A stretch of 64,000 bases of DNA from Gymnogyps californianus (taxonomy: Eukaryota > Chordata > Aves > Accipitriformes > Cathartidae). The notes under the pieces are model-generated. The model saw nothing but the letters and a program-made list of their open reading frames with translations, had not been told where the DNA came from and ran no database searches. Positions 25,301 to 36,243 of the stretch are shown here, piece after piece. Position 1 is the first letter of the stretch. Each line of letters begins with the position of its first letter. The DNA lies in contig NC_059473.1 in NCBI RefSeq assembly GCF_018139145.2, positions 66,756,707-66,820,706 on the forward strand, read 5' to 3'. The position numbers and the translations under genes were made by a program.

Positions 25301-28300
25301 AGCAGCGTAGTTTTACAAGAACCCAAGTGTTTTACATCATACTTACCATTGCCCATCCTCAAAATACTTTATTTCTTATGTTTCCACTGCACTTGAATAA
25401 ATGAGAAGTAAACTCTGAAACAGCAGTGGCTACTAAGGCTGGTAGAAAACTGTCGTTAATTGGTATCCGAAAGGTGCTACCACAGACTGGGTACATTTCT
25501 GGAGCTCTATCATTTGACTGAAGTTTTAAGATGTGTTTTATGGCTGGGTATATATATCCATTGCATAGACTACTAGTTTAAACAAGCTATGTTAAAGAGC
25601 TTAAAGTTCAGAACTACCGATACCTTTCTTCAGCCTAGAAGTGCAGCTTAAAAAGGTGAAAAACTTACAGATAGTGATTGCTCTAAGCAGGCTGAACATT
25701 GCAAGAAAACCAGTTCTAACACTGACTTGTGCTTGTGTTGTTACTCATATGTAATGGATGATTTACACAATGAAGTTTGGCCTTCCATCACATTTTTTTT
25801 TCCCTAATAGATAAGTATGACAGCAATTCTACCTTATACTACTGCCATATTTCTATTGGTAGCTTGCCATTGATGCATACAAAAATGTCAAATGATCTCA
25901 TTTAGCTAATTAATAATGTAATTAGCTAAAGTAGCTTTCAAGGACAGAGCTGACTGTGTGGAAAGTCCATCAACTCAAGCAGTGTTTGCCTTGACAAGGG
26001 GGATGGAGATACGCTGGAGTAAAGGTCACAACTTTTTCTCCTTGGTGTCTGTTTCTAAGCAACCCAGTCAGTTTGTCTGCGTTGAGTTTGTTTTGCTTTC
26101 CTGGATCTGCAAGTAAGGCACTCAAGGTCATGGCCCCTCTGCAAATGAGCCGCTGTGCTCCACATCAGGTCACTGAAGAAGCTCCTGCTCTACGGGCAGG
26201 AGGCTTGGAAGCAGACCCATGGGAGAAGCCAGTAATAACAGAGCTGTTTGGAGTCAGAGACTTCAAACTAGCTCTTTCTCAGAGTAAAAAACATAAATGT
26301 AACTAAAAAACCCCAAACAACAGTCCAAGTTTGTGTGTGTGCATGTGTGAGAAAGCACGAGCATCTTGAGGTTGACAAGAATGGACCAACCCTTGGGTTT
26401 GTGCAGTGGTCATGCTGAAGCAAGAGACAGTCCATCCAACTTAGCGCAAGTTAGCAGGTTAAGGATCAGCTGAATGGCTCACTTGGGGATGTGTGAATAC
26501 AAGAATGGTATTCACAGTCAGTAACCAATATAAATGAGATACCAGAAAATACCAAACACTGATGCAGGGAGCTTGCAGAGATGACACACTAGCAGCAAAA
26601 CAGGACTCTGATGACTGTGAGCCATCTGCTGGAGATTTACACAGAGTTGGTTTTGTGGTTTTCTGCCTTTTCTGCACTGGTTATAAAGGCTTTTTCAACC
26701 AGATGAGAAGCAGGAAGCCTGATGCTGCTAAGGGACAGGAGCGCTCAGGGTGCACTCTTCAGGTGCAGGAGCGCTTGCAGAATATAAAGCCATACCGGAA
26801 AAACCAGACAGACTTTGGAAGGCTTCTCAGACGAGGAGTTCAGGCAATCACATTACTGGGACCATTCTTCATAGGCAATGTCAGGGCACCTGTCTCAGAT
26901 CGGTGTGTCAGTAAAGAGGTTACAGGATAATACACTAAAGCGGGCAGTAACACGTTCCCAGGACCGGATGATATTTGTGCAAAATTTTCAGATGTGCTCA
27001 AGGATAAAATAGGTAATTTTCTAATTGTGATGTGCAATTTCTCTCATGAAACATGATACTAGAAAATTGGAGGTAGCTAATTTGTTGCCAGTTTCTAGAG
27101 TTTCAGGAGAGAGCTAGGGAACATATTGACCAAGAAACCTGCTGTCTTTACTGGCCAAATTGGCAAGAACTGTAATACAGACCCGAGAGATGAACACATT
27201 GGGAAGGAATCAACAAAGTTTCTGTAAATAGAAGTAATTCTTCATAAATTCATTAGTTCTTTGAAGTATTCAGCAACCCTGAGGACACAGGAAATCCAGC
27301 TGATACAGTTTAATTTCAGAAGAGATTTCACCACATGCCTTTCAAAGGCTCTTAGAGGATATAATCTGAGTGGATAAGCAGGAAGGTCCTTGCATGGATA
27401 AACAGTTAAAAGATAGAACAAAGAAGGCTAGGCAGAAATAGTTGGGTTTTACAGCAGAAAAGATTATTAATGCTTAGTTTATGCAGTTCAATATATTTCT
27501 GAATGATGTGGAAAAGGAGAATAGTTGGCTGACCACATCTGGTGATGCTACCAAGGGTACTAAAGACAAAGACTGACTGAAGAATTGCAGAAGGACCCCA
27601 TCCTACTGAGTGACAGGGCAAAAAACAGCAGATAAAATTCAATAGTGATAGATGAAAAACAAGGCACAAGGAGAAAATCTAGTCCTAACAACATTTACAG
27701 TGATGGGCTCTGAGCTTATTAGTACCATTCGCAAATGATATTTTTATATTATGCCAAAGAAAATTTGGCACAATGCTAAGCAGCAGTCCAAAAAAGTATA
27801 TTGAATGCTCAGAATTATTTAAGAAAGAAACAACAGGGAGCACATTATTCCACTGTATGCACCTGTGGTGTCCCAGCATCTCAACTAGTATTTTAACTTT
27901 TACTGTGCCCATTTCATAAAGGCTGTAGTGAAATTAGAAAATATGCAAAGACAATAACAAGCATAATTGAAAGTATGGACCAGCTTTTATATGTGGAATG
28001 ATTAAATAGCTTAGGACAGTCTCGGCTGGAAAAGAGGTGGCTGAGGACAGAATATGACATATCTATAAAACTACAGTGGCAAGGAGATGGCGAATAGGTT
28101 TTGAATCCAGTACGATAATTAGAAGGCAGAAGCAGCAGGAGAAAACAAACAAAAGAATGCATTTCTTCTGACAGTGCATAGTTAAACTGCCGAATTTAAC
28201 GCAGGATGTTGTGGAAGGTACGATTTTATTAGAGCTGGAAAAGTGACTGGGAGAAAGAATGGAAGGAAAAAATATACTGAAGGCTATTAAATATAAAGAC

Positions 28301-31300
28301 ATAACCCTTGGGAGTCCACAAACCCCAGTTCAGTGGAGTCTTGACAGAACTCAGGGGAAGTACCGCTACACACTCATCCTTACTTTATACTTTTCCCCAG
28401 CACCCTTCTCAGCCAGGTAGAGGAGGGTATGGGACTAAATCGTCTGGCCCACCACCTCTCTTCCTGTGCAGTGAGGAAGAGGACAGGAATGCCTACTCAA
28501 GCTGGTCACAAACAAACATTACTGTTGTAATACAATTAAGACTAAAATCCTCTATTAGAAAGAGTGCAGACTGTGCTGATACAGCGTCCTAGCAAGGGCC
28601 AGGGGAGTACCTGCAGGGGTCATGGTAGGTATCTGTCCTGCATGCAGGGCTTATTTTCTTCTGTGATCCCAATGGCTGTTGAAATCCATGGATATATACT
28701 AGGAGGGAGACAGTTTTTTAATTGTGTACCTTGTGCAACCATTCTTGGAATACCACATGCACAATTTCAAAAAGGATGTTAATTAAACTGGAACGTTTAA
28801 TTGCACATACAGAGCACCGCGAAGCAGTTTTGGATGTTGTATGTTTCACAGCTCTGTGTCTTAAATGTTCTGGGGAACAGGATGAAGTGTCTCAGCTCAC
28901 TCTGCATTGACCCACAGGCCGCCACTGACACAGACAACAGCTGCATCAGTGACAATACGTATGGGAAAAGCCAGTGTAAATGCAGCCTGAGAGCGGTAAC
29001 TGTACTACCAGTGCATCTGTATGTCGTCTCAGCTTCTTTCAATGAGCAAATTCACTGTGTCCTCTGATAGAAACTAAACAGCCCCAGGCTACTGCCACTG
29101 ATGTACTGCTTTGGATAGCCACTCCTCCTCTTACTGGGTTTGGCATTGCAGCAGGGACAATAATAGTAATTTTGAGGAAGATTGTTAACTATCTTCAAGT
29201 ACAAAATAACTTTTTGAAAACATTAACAGTCAAACTGCTCAAAAAATGCTTTCCATTAAGAGTTTTCTGAGTTCAGCTGGTCTCCTTGTGGGTAAATACT
29301 TCAATTGCATACATGTAAAGTTAGTTGTCCTGCTTTTAGGACCTGTATGAGTAAGAAGAAAATACTATTTCTCTTGGTAATACAGAGCTAATATTGCTAA
29401 ACACTGAGTCATCATTAGAACTGCCCACTGATTTCCAATAAACCACAATTAGGCAAACCAGACACAGGCACAGGAATTTCATGAATATCCTCAAATATGT
29501 AATTTGAGCTTGGAAGGCTTGGCTGATAGCTATGTTTATATGAAAACAGATCTTAATATAACTATTAGAATATAAGGGTGAGTTCACAGAGCTGGTACTG
29601 AAACCGCACTACAGGTACTTTCTGCTGAGCTTGACTACACTTTGACTACACTCAAATCACACAAACCACATCAGATAAAAAGGCTAGCTGATTTGTTACA
29701 GTTCTGTCCTTCATTTCTTGATAGGAAGAATCTGTTCATCTTGAAGGCAGTGCAATGGATGTACATATTAAGTGGCTTCAGCAAGAATATATGAAATCTC
29801 AGAGGAACTGGAAAGAAGTGGATAACAGAATGAATGTGACAACAGAAATACGGAGAAAGATGATCAGTGATAAGGCACCTTTAAAAGACATTCTTAGACT
29901 ATTTCCTTTCTTAAGATGCCCTTATCAGGTAACAGAGCTATTTTTAATAATGACATTGAATTCTGTGTTATAGATGTGATATAACCGTAGGCACGTATTT
30001 TACTGGATGTTTCCAGTGAAGTATCCATTAACATTGTTCTCTTTAATCTAACTCATATTTTTGCTGCTAACCCCACTTTGAAAGATTCACCAGTCCTGTA
30101 TTAAACATGCCACACACAACACCAGTGGGTTATTTGAAGTATTTTGGTGTTACTTGATGTATTTCTTCCCTGCTTTGAAAAGAAATGAAACCATCCCCTC
30201 CAGTTTATAATCTTATTTTACTGAGCTAGTTTTATCTTGTCTTCAAAGTGTGCACCTCATGTTGTTTTCAGTTTTGGTTTTGAGGATTGCAATAATACCA
30301 AATATTTGTTTTTCTTTTAGCTTTTTAGGGAGTTCCAGCTTCTCACACACATGGACATTTATAAGAAAACAGTTGAGATTTTGGAGATTTATTCAGAAAA
30401 CATATTATCTTTGTATGTGGTGAGGAATAATCCAATTAACATTATGCTGCAAGAAAATCTGAAGCGGCACACAGAGGAAGACATTCTGAAATGTCAGTAC
30501 AAATCTTCTATGCTCTGAATATCAGAGTTTTGTTGTAGCTAATTGTTCTTACTTATGTAACTAAGCTAGCTCCAATTTTAATGCAAAACCATTTTAAAAA
30601 TGTCACAGTTGCTTGAAAAATATATAGTGATGGGGAAGCATTAAGAGTAAAAGCTAATAAATTACTAGGAAAATTAAGTTAGTCAGGTATTGAAACTTTT
30701 TTTTTCCTATTGAATAAAAGACTGCAGGTTTGATAAAGTTAGTTACTGCCTTAAAATAAGTATTGCTAGATGAGCAGAATTATGTATTTCTAGATATGTA
30801 AAAGCGTGCTTATTATTTTCTAAAAATACATGCAGAAAACTAATTTTCTGGTTTAGAAAGAGAAATAGTCCCATAAGAAAGAGTCTATTTCCTTTAGAAA
30901 GAGAGGTACTGTTTCTATGGTTAAAGTCTTCATCCCAGTGAAATAAAAGAAGGAGTTACCACTAACTGTGTTTCAAGTACCTCGTCTCTGCAGAGACACA
31001 TTGCAGGAACAAGCACACAAACTGGTACCTCTGGCGAGCAGGTACCACAGTCACGCAAAGAAAGAGGTCCACGTACCTTGACATGTTTGGCACACTGGCT
31101 GCGAGGAGGCAAGCACCTGCTGCCACTCAACTTCTTTCAGTCTGAGAAGCCTGGGGAGTGGGGTTCTGCAGGGACAAAACCTTTGAAGCAGTTACTCAGA
31201 ATCTTTATTCTTCCCAAACTGCAGCTGTCGATGCCTATGCCCGAGCTTAGCTCTGCGAGAAGTGCTCCTAAGACTGTCATTTTCTGTCAAACAGGCATAA

Positions 31301-32842
31301 TGCCAGGATGTCAAATCAAAGGTGACACAGTATGAACACGTGTGTTTCCTATAGCAGTTTCACTCCGTTTATTACCAGGCCATTTCTTAAAGAAGCAAGC
31401 AGAGTAGGTTCAAATACTGGAGTTGTCTTTCTTTAAGCTTAAAACCACGAGTACTCAATACCTCATGATAGATTAAAAAGTGCCAATGAACAGCCTAATC
31501 CAGAAAGCCTTTATGGACTTTCTACTCATACGTTTGGCCTTAGAAAGCTATGGACTTGTAAGTAATTTCCCTTTTCTTATACAATATGCCCACAAAGATT
31601 TTAACTCATACCTTAGTAAAGTCCCAAGGCCTTTACTTTCCTGTTTTTCTCTCACAAACAACTTGACCTGGCATCTAGATCATAAATGCCTGACAAGATA
31701 GGTTCAGTGAAACACCCAACACCAGAAGCCTGACCTGCAAAAAAGATGTTACAGTCAACAATAGCTGAACCAGAGGAGTAGTGGGTACCACTTCCCAGGT
31801 GGTCCTGCAGCACCAGCTTCTACCGCAGCCTTCAAAGTGGAGTCCTCTGGCAACAGGACTCCCCACAGACATCTCATTTACTGGGGAGAGGCGAGTTTGG
31901 GGACAGGTGGTGAGGCCAGGAGGACTACTCAACTCGCAAACTCCACTAGAAGCAACCCAAAGCCTATTCACTTATTGTGAGAGAAGTTTAATCATAATAT
32001 TGAGTAGCGGAGTGTCATGAATGATTTGAATACTAATGCCCATTGCCAGCTGAGGCGCCTAAACCTCCACTGTGGTAAAAATACTCTTCAGAATGGACTG
32101 GACAACAGTTCTACTGCTAAGCTCTTAACTATTACATAGGCTGCAATCTGCTTTTCCAGGACGCTACCGCAGTGCCAGAATGTTTTCATTGGTAATTTAG
32201 TAGAAATCCTTGCCTTTGACAGATATGAAAATGACTGCTGCATGTTTACTTCTGCCAGATGTCTTTGGAGATGATTCCAGTCTGTTTGCTGCAGTGAATG
32301 AGGAGGTAGGAGACAGAGCACCAGCAGTCTTGGTCTCTCTTCCTTGTATCAGCTGCCTGGGCACATCACCTGGCCTTTTGGTGGCTCAGCTTAGTTCCTG
32401 GAAAAGGATGACATTAGCCTGCCCTTTGGGTAGAAGGCAAATATTCATAGAAATACTAGCTAAATTCAAAGCAGTGTTATTAGGCTTACTTAATTCTCTG
32501 ACCTGTTCACCAAAGCGATGCTTTGGCATCATTTGAAATATCCTTTTTTTAATTTAGGTAAAGGCAGTGACACCAGTGTTGGAAGTAAAAAATCCCTTCA
32601 ACGTGAATTCATGCGAGTTTGCGCTGTATGTAGAAAGAGAAGAGCTAGCCCAGCTCGATGACTGCACCATGGCCCTGGCAGCGCTGGTGGCTGCATTTCA
32701 CGTGTTCGATATCCCATGCCCAAAGAGAATCCACAGGACGCTGAATTTCCTGGAGTCACTGGTCTTTGACGTGAGAAGCCCAGCATCCCTGCCCACGCAG
32801 GTGAAGAGAGGGCTGGAGGCACCCAAGTATCCCAGTATCTGA
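7149..32842 (+). CDS. SAMD3: SAMD3 (sterile alpha motif domain containing 3), C-terminal seven exons; 5' part outside the window
   Basis: Seven exons splice to 393 complete codons plus TGA: 7149-7334, 7642-7726, 14769-14936, 29725-29928, 30321-30492, 32223-32305 and 32558-32842. The assignment rests on blocks I recognise from vertebrate SAMD3: FPYDVKC, EFLQADMTKYLEGSLYP, KCKFGHRRGQTRKS, PLKDILRLFPFLRCPYQ, CLLLPDVFGDD and TPVLEVKNPFN. Human SAMD3 is about 520 residues, so roughly the first quarter, including the N-terminal SAM domain that names the protein, is missing here. The molecular function of the family is poorly known; the C-terminal part visible here has no catalytic motif that I can see. 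All introns are GT-AG and every split codon rejoins cleanly. The gene converges on L3MBTL3, as in human 6q23. Confidence 0.93.
7642..7726 (+). CDS. SAMD3: SAMD3 exon
   Basis: The acceptor is TTTGCACAG (ends 7641) and the donor is GTAAGT at 7727. The leading G completes CTG (Leu). The 28 codons then read YPNSQQYNIVVNALLQAYPF and end DEDGNGF. This exon continues the family block EGSLYPxSQQYN. The preceding intron is only 307 bases. Confidence 0.93.
7727..14768 (+). other. SAMD3: SAMD3 intron (7,042 bases)
   Basis: AT-rich intron sequence between two phase-0 exon ends, GTAAGT to a T-rich tract ending TGTGCAG. No exon, RNA gene or clear mobile element was recognised. Local oddities are a CpG-rich patch near 12015-12105, a G-rich run at 12268-12295 and a T12C6 run near 11050. 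Confidence 0.7.
12015..12105. other. Small CpG-dense patch inside an AT-rich intron
   Basis: About nine CpG dinucleotides fall within roughly 90 bases, while the surrounding kilobases are AT-rich with few CpGs. It is too short for a standard CpG island. It could be a regulatory element or simply the remains of a CpG-rich insertion; the sequence alone does not decide. Confidence 0.4.
14769..14936 (+). CDS. SAMD3: SAMD3 exon with three in-frame tandem donor sites
   Basis: The acceptor is TCCACTGTGCAG after a T-run (ends 14768). There are 56 codons, phase 0 at both ends, starting LLWKRALKDRF and including IEDDEQVLRNKCKFGHRRG, the most conserved block of the gene. The 3' end reads CAG|GTACAG|GTAGAG|GTAAGA. 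Three possible donors, after 14924, 14930 and 14936, lie six bases apart and all keep frame. The last has the best consensus and was chosen. Confidence 0.92.
18795..19293 (+). mobile_element. CR1 LINE, 5'-truncated, with an open C-terminal ORF2 segment
   Basis: The element begins inside the CR1 block GGGGCCCCCAACATAAGAAG and ends in the avian CR1 tail ATTCTATGATTCCATGAT. From 18818 to 19204 the frame stays open for 128 codons to TAG. It carries recognisable ORF2 C-terminal blocks: SRATKMIRGLENLSYEDRL, LRELGLFSLQERR, GDLIAAFQYLKG, DWTRGNGFKL and FFTVRVVRHWNRL. The reverse transcriptase and endonuclease cores are missing, so the copy cannot move by itself. The open frame suggests it is one of the younger copies here. 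Confidence 0.93.
19803..19880. repeat. Tandem duplication, 38-base unit x2
   Basis: The block CCAAGAGGACCAGATGAAAA with the following ATCAGAGAAGACCTCTG occurs at 19808 and again 38 bases later at 19846. There is one difference in the leading CTCTG/CTGTG. It is a local duplication without coding meaning. Confidence 0.9.
20574..20600. repeat. Short minisatellite, 9-base unit x3
   Basis: GAATTAGGT, GAATTAGGT, AAATTAGGT in direct succession, with one base change in the third unit. Confidence 0.85.
21469..21495. repeat. Perfect hairpin: 12-base arms, 3-base loop
   Basis: TAATTAAAGCAG (21469-21480), loop AGC, then CTGCTTTAATTA (21484-21495), which is the exact reverse complement. It lies within the large SAMD3 intron, with no neighbouring gene. 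Confidence 0.9.
22211..22277. repeat. Inverted repeat with ~32-base loop
   Basis: The left arm GAGCATTGATGCTAAC (22211-22226) pairs with the right arm GTTAGCAGCATCAATGCTC (22259-22277), except for three extra bases in the right arm. The paired length (17 bp) is short for a typical microRNA precursor, so no RNA gene is called. Confidence 0.75.
23747..23999 (-). pseudogene. Small 5'-truncated processed retrocopy with target-site duplication (source gene unknown)
   Basis: On the - strand, a body of about 227 bases (23986 down to 23760) ends with AATAAA (23778-23773) and then, 10 bases later, an A-run (23762-23753). The 13 bases AGGCTATTTTTTT stand on both sides (23747-23759 and 23987-23999). 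Read on the - strand this is AAAAAAATAGCCT, an A-leading duplication as left by L1-type target-primed insertion, and it merges with the poly(A) tail. From 23984 to 23862 a frame stays open for 40 codons to TAA, which could be the C-terminal end of the copied gene or chance. I do not recognise the source. A short non-autonomous element is the alternative reading. Confidence 0.6.
26680..28460 (+). mobile_element. Ancient, heavily decayed CR1-type LINE (ORF2 and 3' part)
   Basis: The order of blocks matches the old CR1 type common in turtles and crocodilians. They are: GGCTTTTTCAACCAGATGAGAAGCAGG near 26690 (KGFF segment); CCAGGACCGGATGATATTTG near 26960; GTTTCTGTAAATAG then ATTAGTTCTTTGAAG near 27220-27260; CCTTGCATGGATAAACAGTTAAAAGA near 27390; TTCAATATATTTCTGAATGATGTGG (the FINDL block) near 27490; GTGACAGGGCAAAA then AAATTCAATAGTGATA near 27610-27650; GGCTGGAAAAGAGGTGGCTGAGG near 28025; and GTTGTGGAAGG near 28208. 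Stops and indels break every frame, so it is inert. Both outer limits are approximate; 26930-28290 is the secure core. Confidence 0.75.
29725..29928 (+). CDS. SAMD3: SAMD3 exon
   Basis: The acceptor is CATTTCTTGATAG (ends 29724) and the donor is GTAACA at 29929. There are 68 codons, phase 0 at both ends: EESVHLEGSAM, then DVHIKWLQQEYMKSQRNW, RRKMISDKAPLKDILRLF, ending RCPYQ. It continues directly from the VQVQVE end of the previous exon and matches the family. Confidence 0.93.
30321..30492 (+). CDS. SAMD3: SAMD3 exon
   Basis: The acceptor is TTTCTTTTAG (ends 30320). There are 57 codons plus one trailing T: LFREFQLLTHMDIYKKT, SENILSLYVVRNNPINIMLQ, ending EEDILK. The donor is AAAT|GTCAGT, weaker than usual because the last exon base is T and +3 is C. 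It is the only one that restores the frame: T joins AT of the next exon to give Tyr before MKMTAACLLLPD. Confidence 0.9.
32223..32305 (+). CDS. SAMD3: SAMD3 exon
   Basis: The acceptor is CTTTGACAG (ends 32222) and the donor is GTAGGA at 32306. Two leading bases complete a split codon, then 27 codons read MKMTAACLLLPDVFGDDSS and end LFAAVNEE. CLLLPDVFGDD is a strong family block. Confidence 0.92.
32558..32842 (+). CDS. SAMD3: SAMD3 terminal coding exon
   Basis: The acceptor is TTTTTTTAATTTAG (ends 32557). There are 94 codons plus TGA, starting VKAVTPVLEVKNPFN, with CTMALAALVAAFHVFDIPCP and RTLNFLESLVFD as conserved blocks. The end is SLPTQVKRGLEAPKYPSI. The part after LPTQ is low in recognisable conservation, so the C-terminal tail may be species-specific. 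Confidence 0.93.
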   Translation, partial: VKAVTPVLEVKNPFNVNSCEFALYVEREELAQLDDCTMALAALVAAFHVFDIPCPKRIHRTLNFLESLVFDVRSPASLPTQVKRGLEAPKYPSI

Positions 32843-32887
32843 TGGTGTACACAGCACTCCTCTCAGGACCATTTGACATTTTGTCAA

Positions 32888-32893
32888 AATAAA
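32888..32893 (+). terminator. SAMD3: SAMD3 poly(A) signal AATAAA
   Basis: The first AATAAA after the SAMD3 stop, 45 bases downstream, followed by TG-rich sequence (TTTGTTGTGAAG). It predicts a very short 3' UTR of about 60-80 bases. Further + strand AATAAA copies near 33078 and 34310 could serve longer forms. Confidence 0.7.
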
Positions 32894-34854
32894 TCCCTTT
32901 GTTGTGAAGATAAATCAGTGCCATTCTTTCTGGTGAAAGTGTATGTATATTTATAACAGTTATGTTTAATAATCCCCCCTTTTTTTAATCGTACTGGCTA
33001 CTTTTTAAAAAAATTTAAACCTAAGCATTTTCATTATTTTAAATGGAAATTCCAGAGCAGTCTAGAGGCATTAGAGATAATAAAATTTTCTAGATTACTG
33101 CATGTGTTATGTATTATTTTTCCATATGGAGCATTTGACAAATTCAGATAATATTTTGACTGTCAGAATTTAAAAAACACGTTGTGAGCTGATGTGAGCA
33201 CTTCACTGCTTCAGACACTAATACAGTTAATGTTTTGAAGTGGCACAAATTAAAGATTTGTTACCATCATTTCATTATATTACAATCACTGAAAGCCTAC
33301 TATAATAATTTTTGTGTTTTAAAAAGGTGGGCCTGATTTTTAATTTGCAGGATGATGAGTTTTCACTATTTTCTGCATGCACGAAACATTCCTTTCTTTT
33401 TTTTTAACATTAATCCTGAATTTGCTAAATAGGGATTCCGAGATGAGCTCTCAAAGTAGCAAGAATGACTTATCTGGGATGCTGCCATGTGCATTTGTAA
33501 CCACAGCTTTGGCGCTGGGGAGAGAACGCCTCATTTTCTTTCTGAATTTGTTCCCCAGAACAAATTGGCCTTCTCCACATGGTGACTCTCCTGTCTGCCC
33601 ACACAGAGCGGAGGCCCTCTCCTCTCTTCTTCCACAGCCTCCTCTTCTCCCTAACACGCTCCTCTTAACTCCTGCATGTCTGGAAATCCCAGGGGTTACT
33701 GCCTGACGGTGCATGGCTTCGGACAAGCGCCTAGCGATGGACAGTAGCAGCAGCCAGCAAACATGACCCATTGCATTAATTAGAAATTAAAATAGCTTTT
33801 TATTAAAACACTGCATTCTACTAAAGAGATCGATCTCCCACCAGTTCTAAAAATGTCTGTGTAGGCAAAGCAGCGTTTGTGGTCACCGTGATTCTTTAAA
33901 CACTCAAACACACATCTTGGAAGACCACAGAAGTTTTATTAAAGCCTGGCTGTGCAGGGTGACTCCAATGCGGACATTACAGTGGGAGACCCTGCAGTAT
34001 GAGGGGAGATCGCTATATTTAATGGCCAGACTCTCTTGCTAAAGTCTTAGGATTTTTTATGTGGCTCCTATGGAAACCAGGGGACAACCTTTACCTGTGT
34101 GACGGCTGGGCTACCTCCAACACAACATACAAAACAATACCAACTGCTGTTTTAAAGATTCAGTAGGTCTCCTCAGTAATTTTAGTTTCCGAGTGAATTT
34201 GTTGGGTGTAGTTTTTGTAACAGAGGTGGCTACACCCTGCTACCTTATCACATGGGATACAAAAGTAAGGATTATGCACGTCCTCGCTGTTCTAAGTGAC
34301 AGTGGTATGAATAAAAAGTTGGGGTCCGTATCATTTAAGTGAGGTTTATTCTACATCTTGTAAACAGTATTAATTCAAACCCATTTCTTAAACCACAGTA
34401 CTCTGTAAGTAGGTATATAAAAATTCAGGGAGCTGCTAACATCACCAAATAATCTCTGTCGAGCGGCAAATCTCTTCATTGGTTCTCACTGCAGGCTACA
34501 GAGCTGGCACACGAGAGAGACACAGAGGGTGAGGGAAAATAAACTACATGGAAGGACAGAAGGAAAGAAAACAGAAGAATTTGGCATTTTACTGATCTGC
34601 ATGAGCAACTTCAGCTGCTGCCAGAGACAAAATCCAGGTCCATAAATGGGATTCTGATTATGACAGCAAGTGGCCTGTGAGCCTTAGGAGTAAGTGTTTA
34701 AGGAGAGGGCAGACATCAGTAGCCAGGTTGCTTTTTTAAACTCATGCCACATTGAGCTACAGTGAGGAATTACTCCACACCACCCTCGGGAACAGCCGGG
34801 TTCATCTGAAAATCCTGGGCACACACAAATGTAACAGACAGCTCCAGTTCAGGT

Positions 34855-34860
34855 TTTATT
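34855..34860 (-). terminator. Distal - strand AATAAA, possible long L3MBTL3 3' end
   Basis: TTTATT on the + strand reads AATAAA on the - strand, about 1.75 kb past the L3MBTL3 stop. It would support a long alternative 3' UTR if used. Confidence 0.3.
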
Positions 34861-35848
34861 TGTATTGTAGTACAATAAGAGTGCAATTTGAATGTACAAA
34901 TATTGAACAAAATGTAAAAATATTATTTATGCAATGCTATGGAAGGAAATTAACAGAGCAATGCAACTTACTTTATACTGACCCTGTTTCACCTCATATT
35001 ATGGCAGGTACCAGTCACCTACATGATCTGGAAGGGGCACAGAGAGTTCTTGAAATCTTAAGGAACTCCAGCCAAAGAACAGCCTAGCAAAATCTGTGGG
35101 AAGATGTAAAATTCTCCCAGCTCTGTGCAATGGAAATGCTCTGTTTGTTCTCAGCTCTAGAGGCTGAGCAACTGCCCACCGCAGCACTAAGAAGAGGGCT
35201 GACGAAAATCTTGATCCAACTCTTCTCTTTTTGCAAAAGTAACATTCTGGAACAGTCCTCAGTATACAGGTAGCTAGGCTTTCTCCCATTTAAAGTGCAT
35301 CTGGTTTACATCTTACGTATATATACCAAGTGCAACGACTTTCCCTGACAAATCGTTATAATAATCCTCCAAGAAAGAAGGTTGCCTCACCTAAGTACCT
35401 GCTGGTGGCATCTGCAGCCTGCTAATGACCCAGTGAAACGCATGCATTTTACACCCAGGATGTGCCAATGCACCATATGCGTTTAAGTATCCTTTTCCTC
35501 CGTGCTTTGTCTTTCCCCCTATGCCTTATTCATTTATAAATCAGACTTTCCAACTAGGAAGTGGTGGGTGAAATAATTCTCCCACCATTGGGAAAACAAA
35601 CCTATGTTGAATATGAAGCCAGAGTAGCAGTCCTGGCTTTAGCACATTGTTTTTCTCCACTACTGTGGTAACTATACTGGAGACTGGCATGTGCAGACAT
35701 GAATGAATATATTTTCTTTTTTGCTAATATCTTTACCTCAAAATACACGTATTTTCCTTCCTGTGCTGAAGGACTGTAGCAGGCTCCCATGTAAAAGGCT
35801 GGGACTGTATTGTGTAGCATAAACGAAAAGTCTTCTATGAAGTCAAAC

Positions 35849-35854
35849 TTTATT
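35849..35854 (-). terminator. L3MBTL3: Candidate L3MBTL3 poly(A) signal
   Basis: AATAAA on the - strand, 749 bases past the stop codon, followed by the T-rich CTTTTCGTTT that often marks cleavage sites. It is a plausible main 3' end. Confidence 0.45.
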
Positions 35855-36157
35855 TTTCAGTTGCAGCCTTCTCTATACTGATCTTTTGGTAAAATACATT
35901 AAAGATGCTGGTGGAAAAACTCACATAACATTTTTGTAATCGTGCAAAAGTAAAAACATTCAGTTATCAAAAAAGCATTATAATTTCAACCCCAACAAGG
36001 TTTGTTTTGTTTTGTTACAAGCAAACAGACAGTTTTATAATCTGTAAAGTTATATGCTGTAGCATAAAGTGTCACATATGTAACATTAAGTGTTTCATTT
36101 TTAAACTATGGCACAAATATGTATTAGCCATAACAGTCTCATCTGGCTACCTGTAGC

Positions 36158-36243
36158 CTAATTTTTGGCTAATCAGTTTTTATTTTGATAGTATGAAGTA
36201 AAAGCTTCTGAAAAGTAAAATGGGTACATGAAGTAGAATTCAA
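36158..36243. repeat. Copy 1 of an ~88-base direct duplication (L3MBTL3 3' UTR)
   Basis: It runs from CTAATTTTTGGCTAATCAG to GTAGAATTCAA. About nine bases in ten match copy 2 at 36979-37069, apart from an insertion of about five bases there. This copy lies in the 3' UTR and contains a - strand AATAAA (36179-36184); the matching position in copy 2 reads AATAAG. Confidence 0.85.
36179..36184 (-). terminator. L3MBTL3: Candidate proximal L3MBTL3 poly(A) signal, inside duplicated segment
   Basis: AATAAA on the - strand, 419 bases past the stop. No strong GT-rich stretch follows, so its use is uncertain. Confidence 0.35.

Larger units (their letters stand above)
14937..29724 (+). other. SAMD3: SAMD3 intron (14,788 bases), repeat-bearing
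   Basis: The largest intron in the window. It holds a CR1 copy (18795-19293), a 38-base tandem duplication (19803-19880), a 9-base minisatellite (20574-20600), two hairpins (21469-21495; 22211-22277), a retrocopy with target-site duplication (23747-23999) and an ancient CR1 (about 26680-28460). The stretch 16750-18790 has modest open frames on both strands but nothing I could identify. The rest shows no recognisable feature. Confidence 0.75.
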
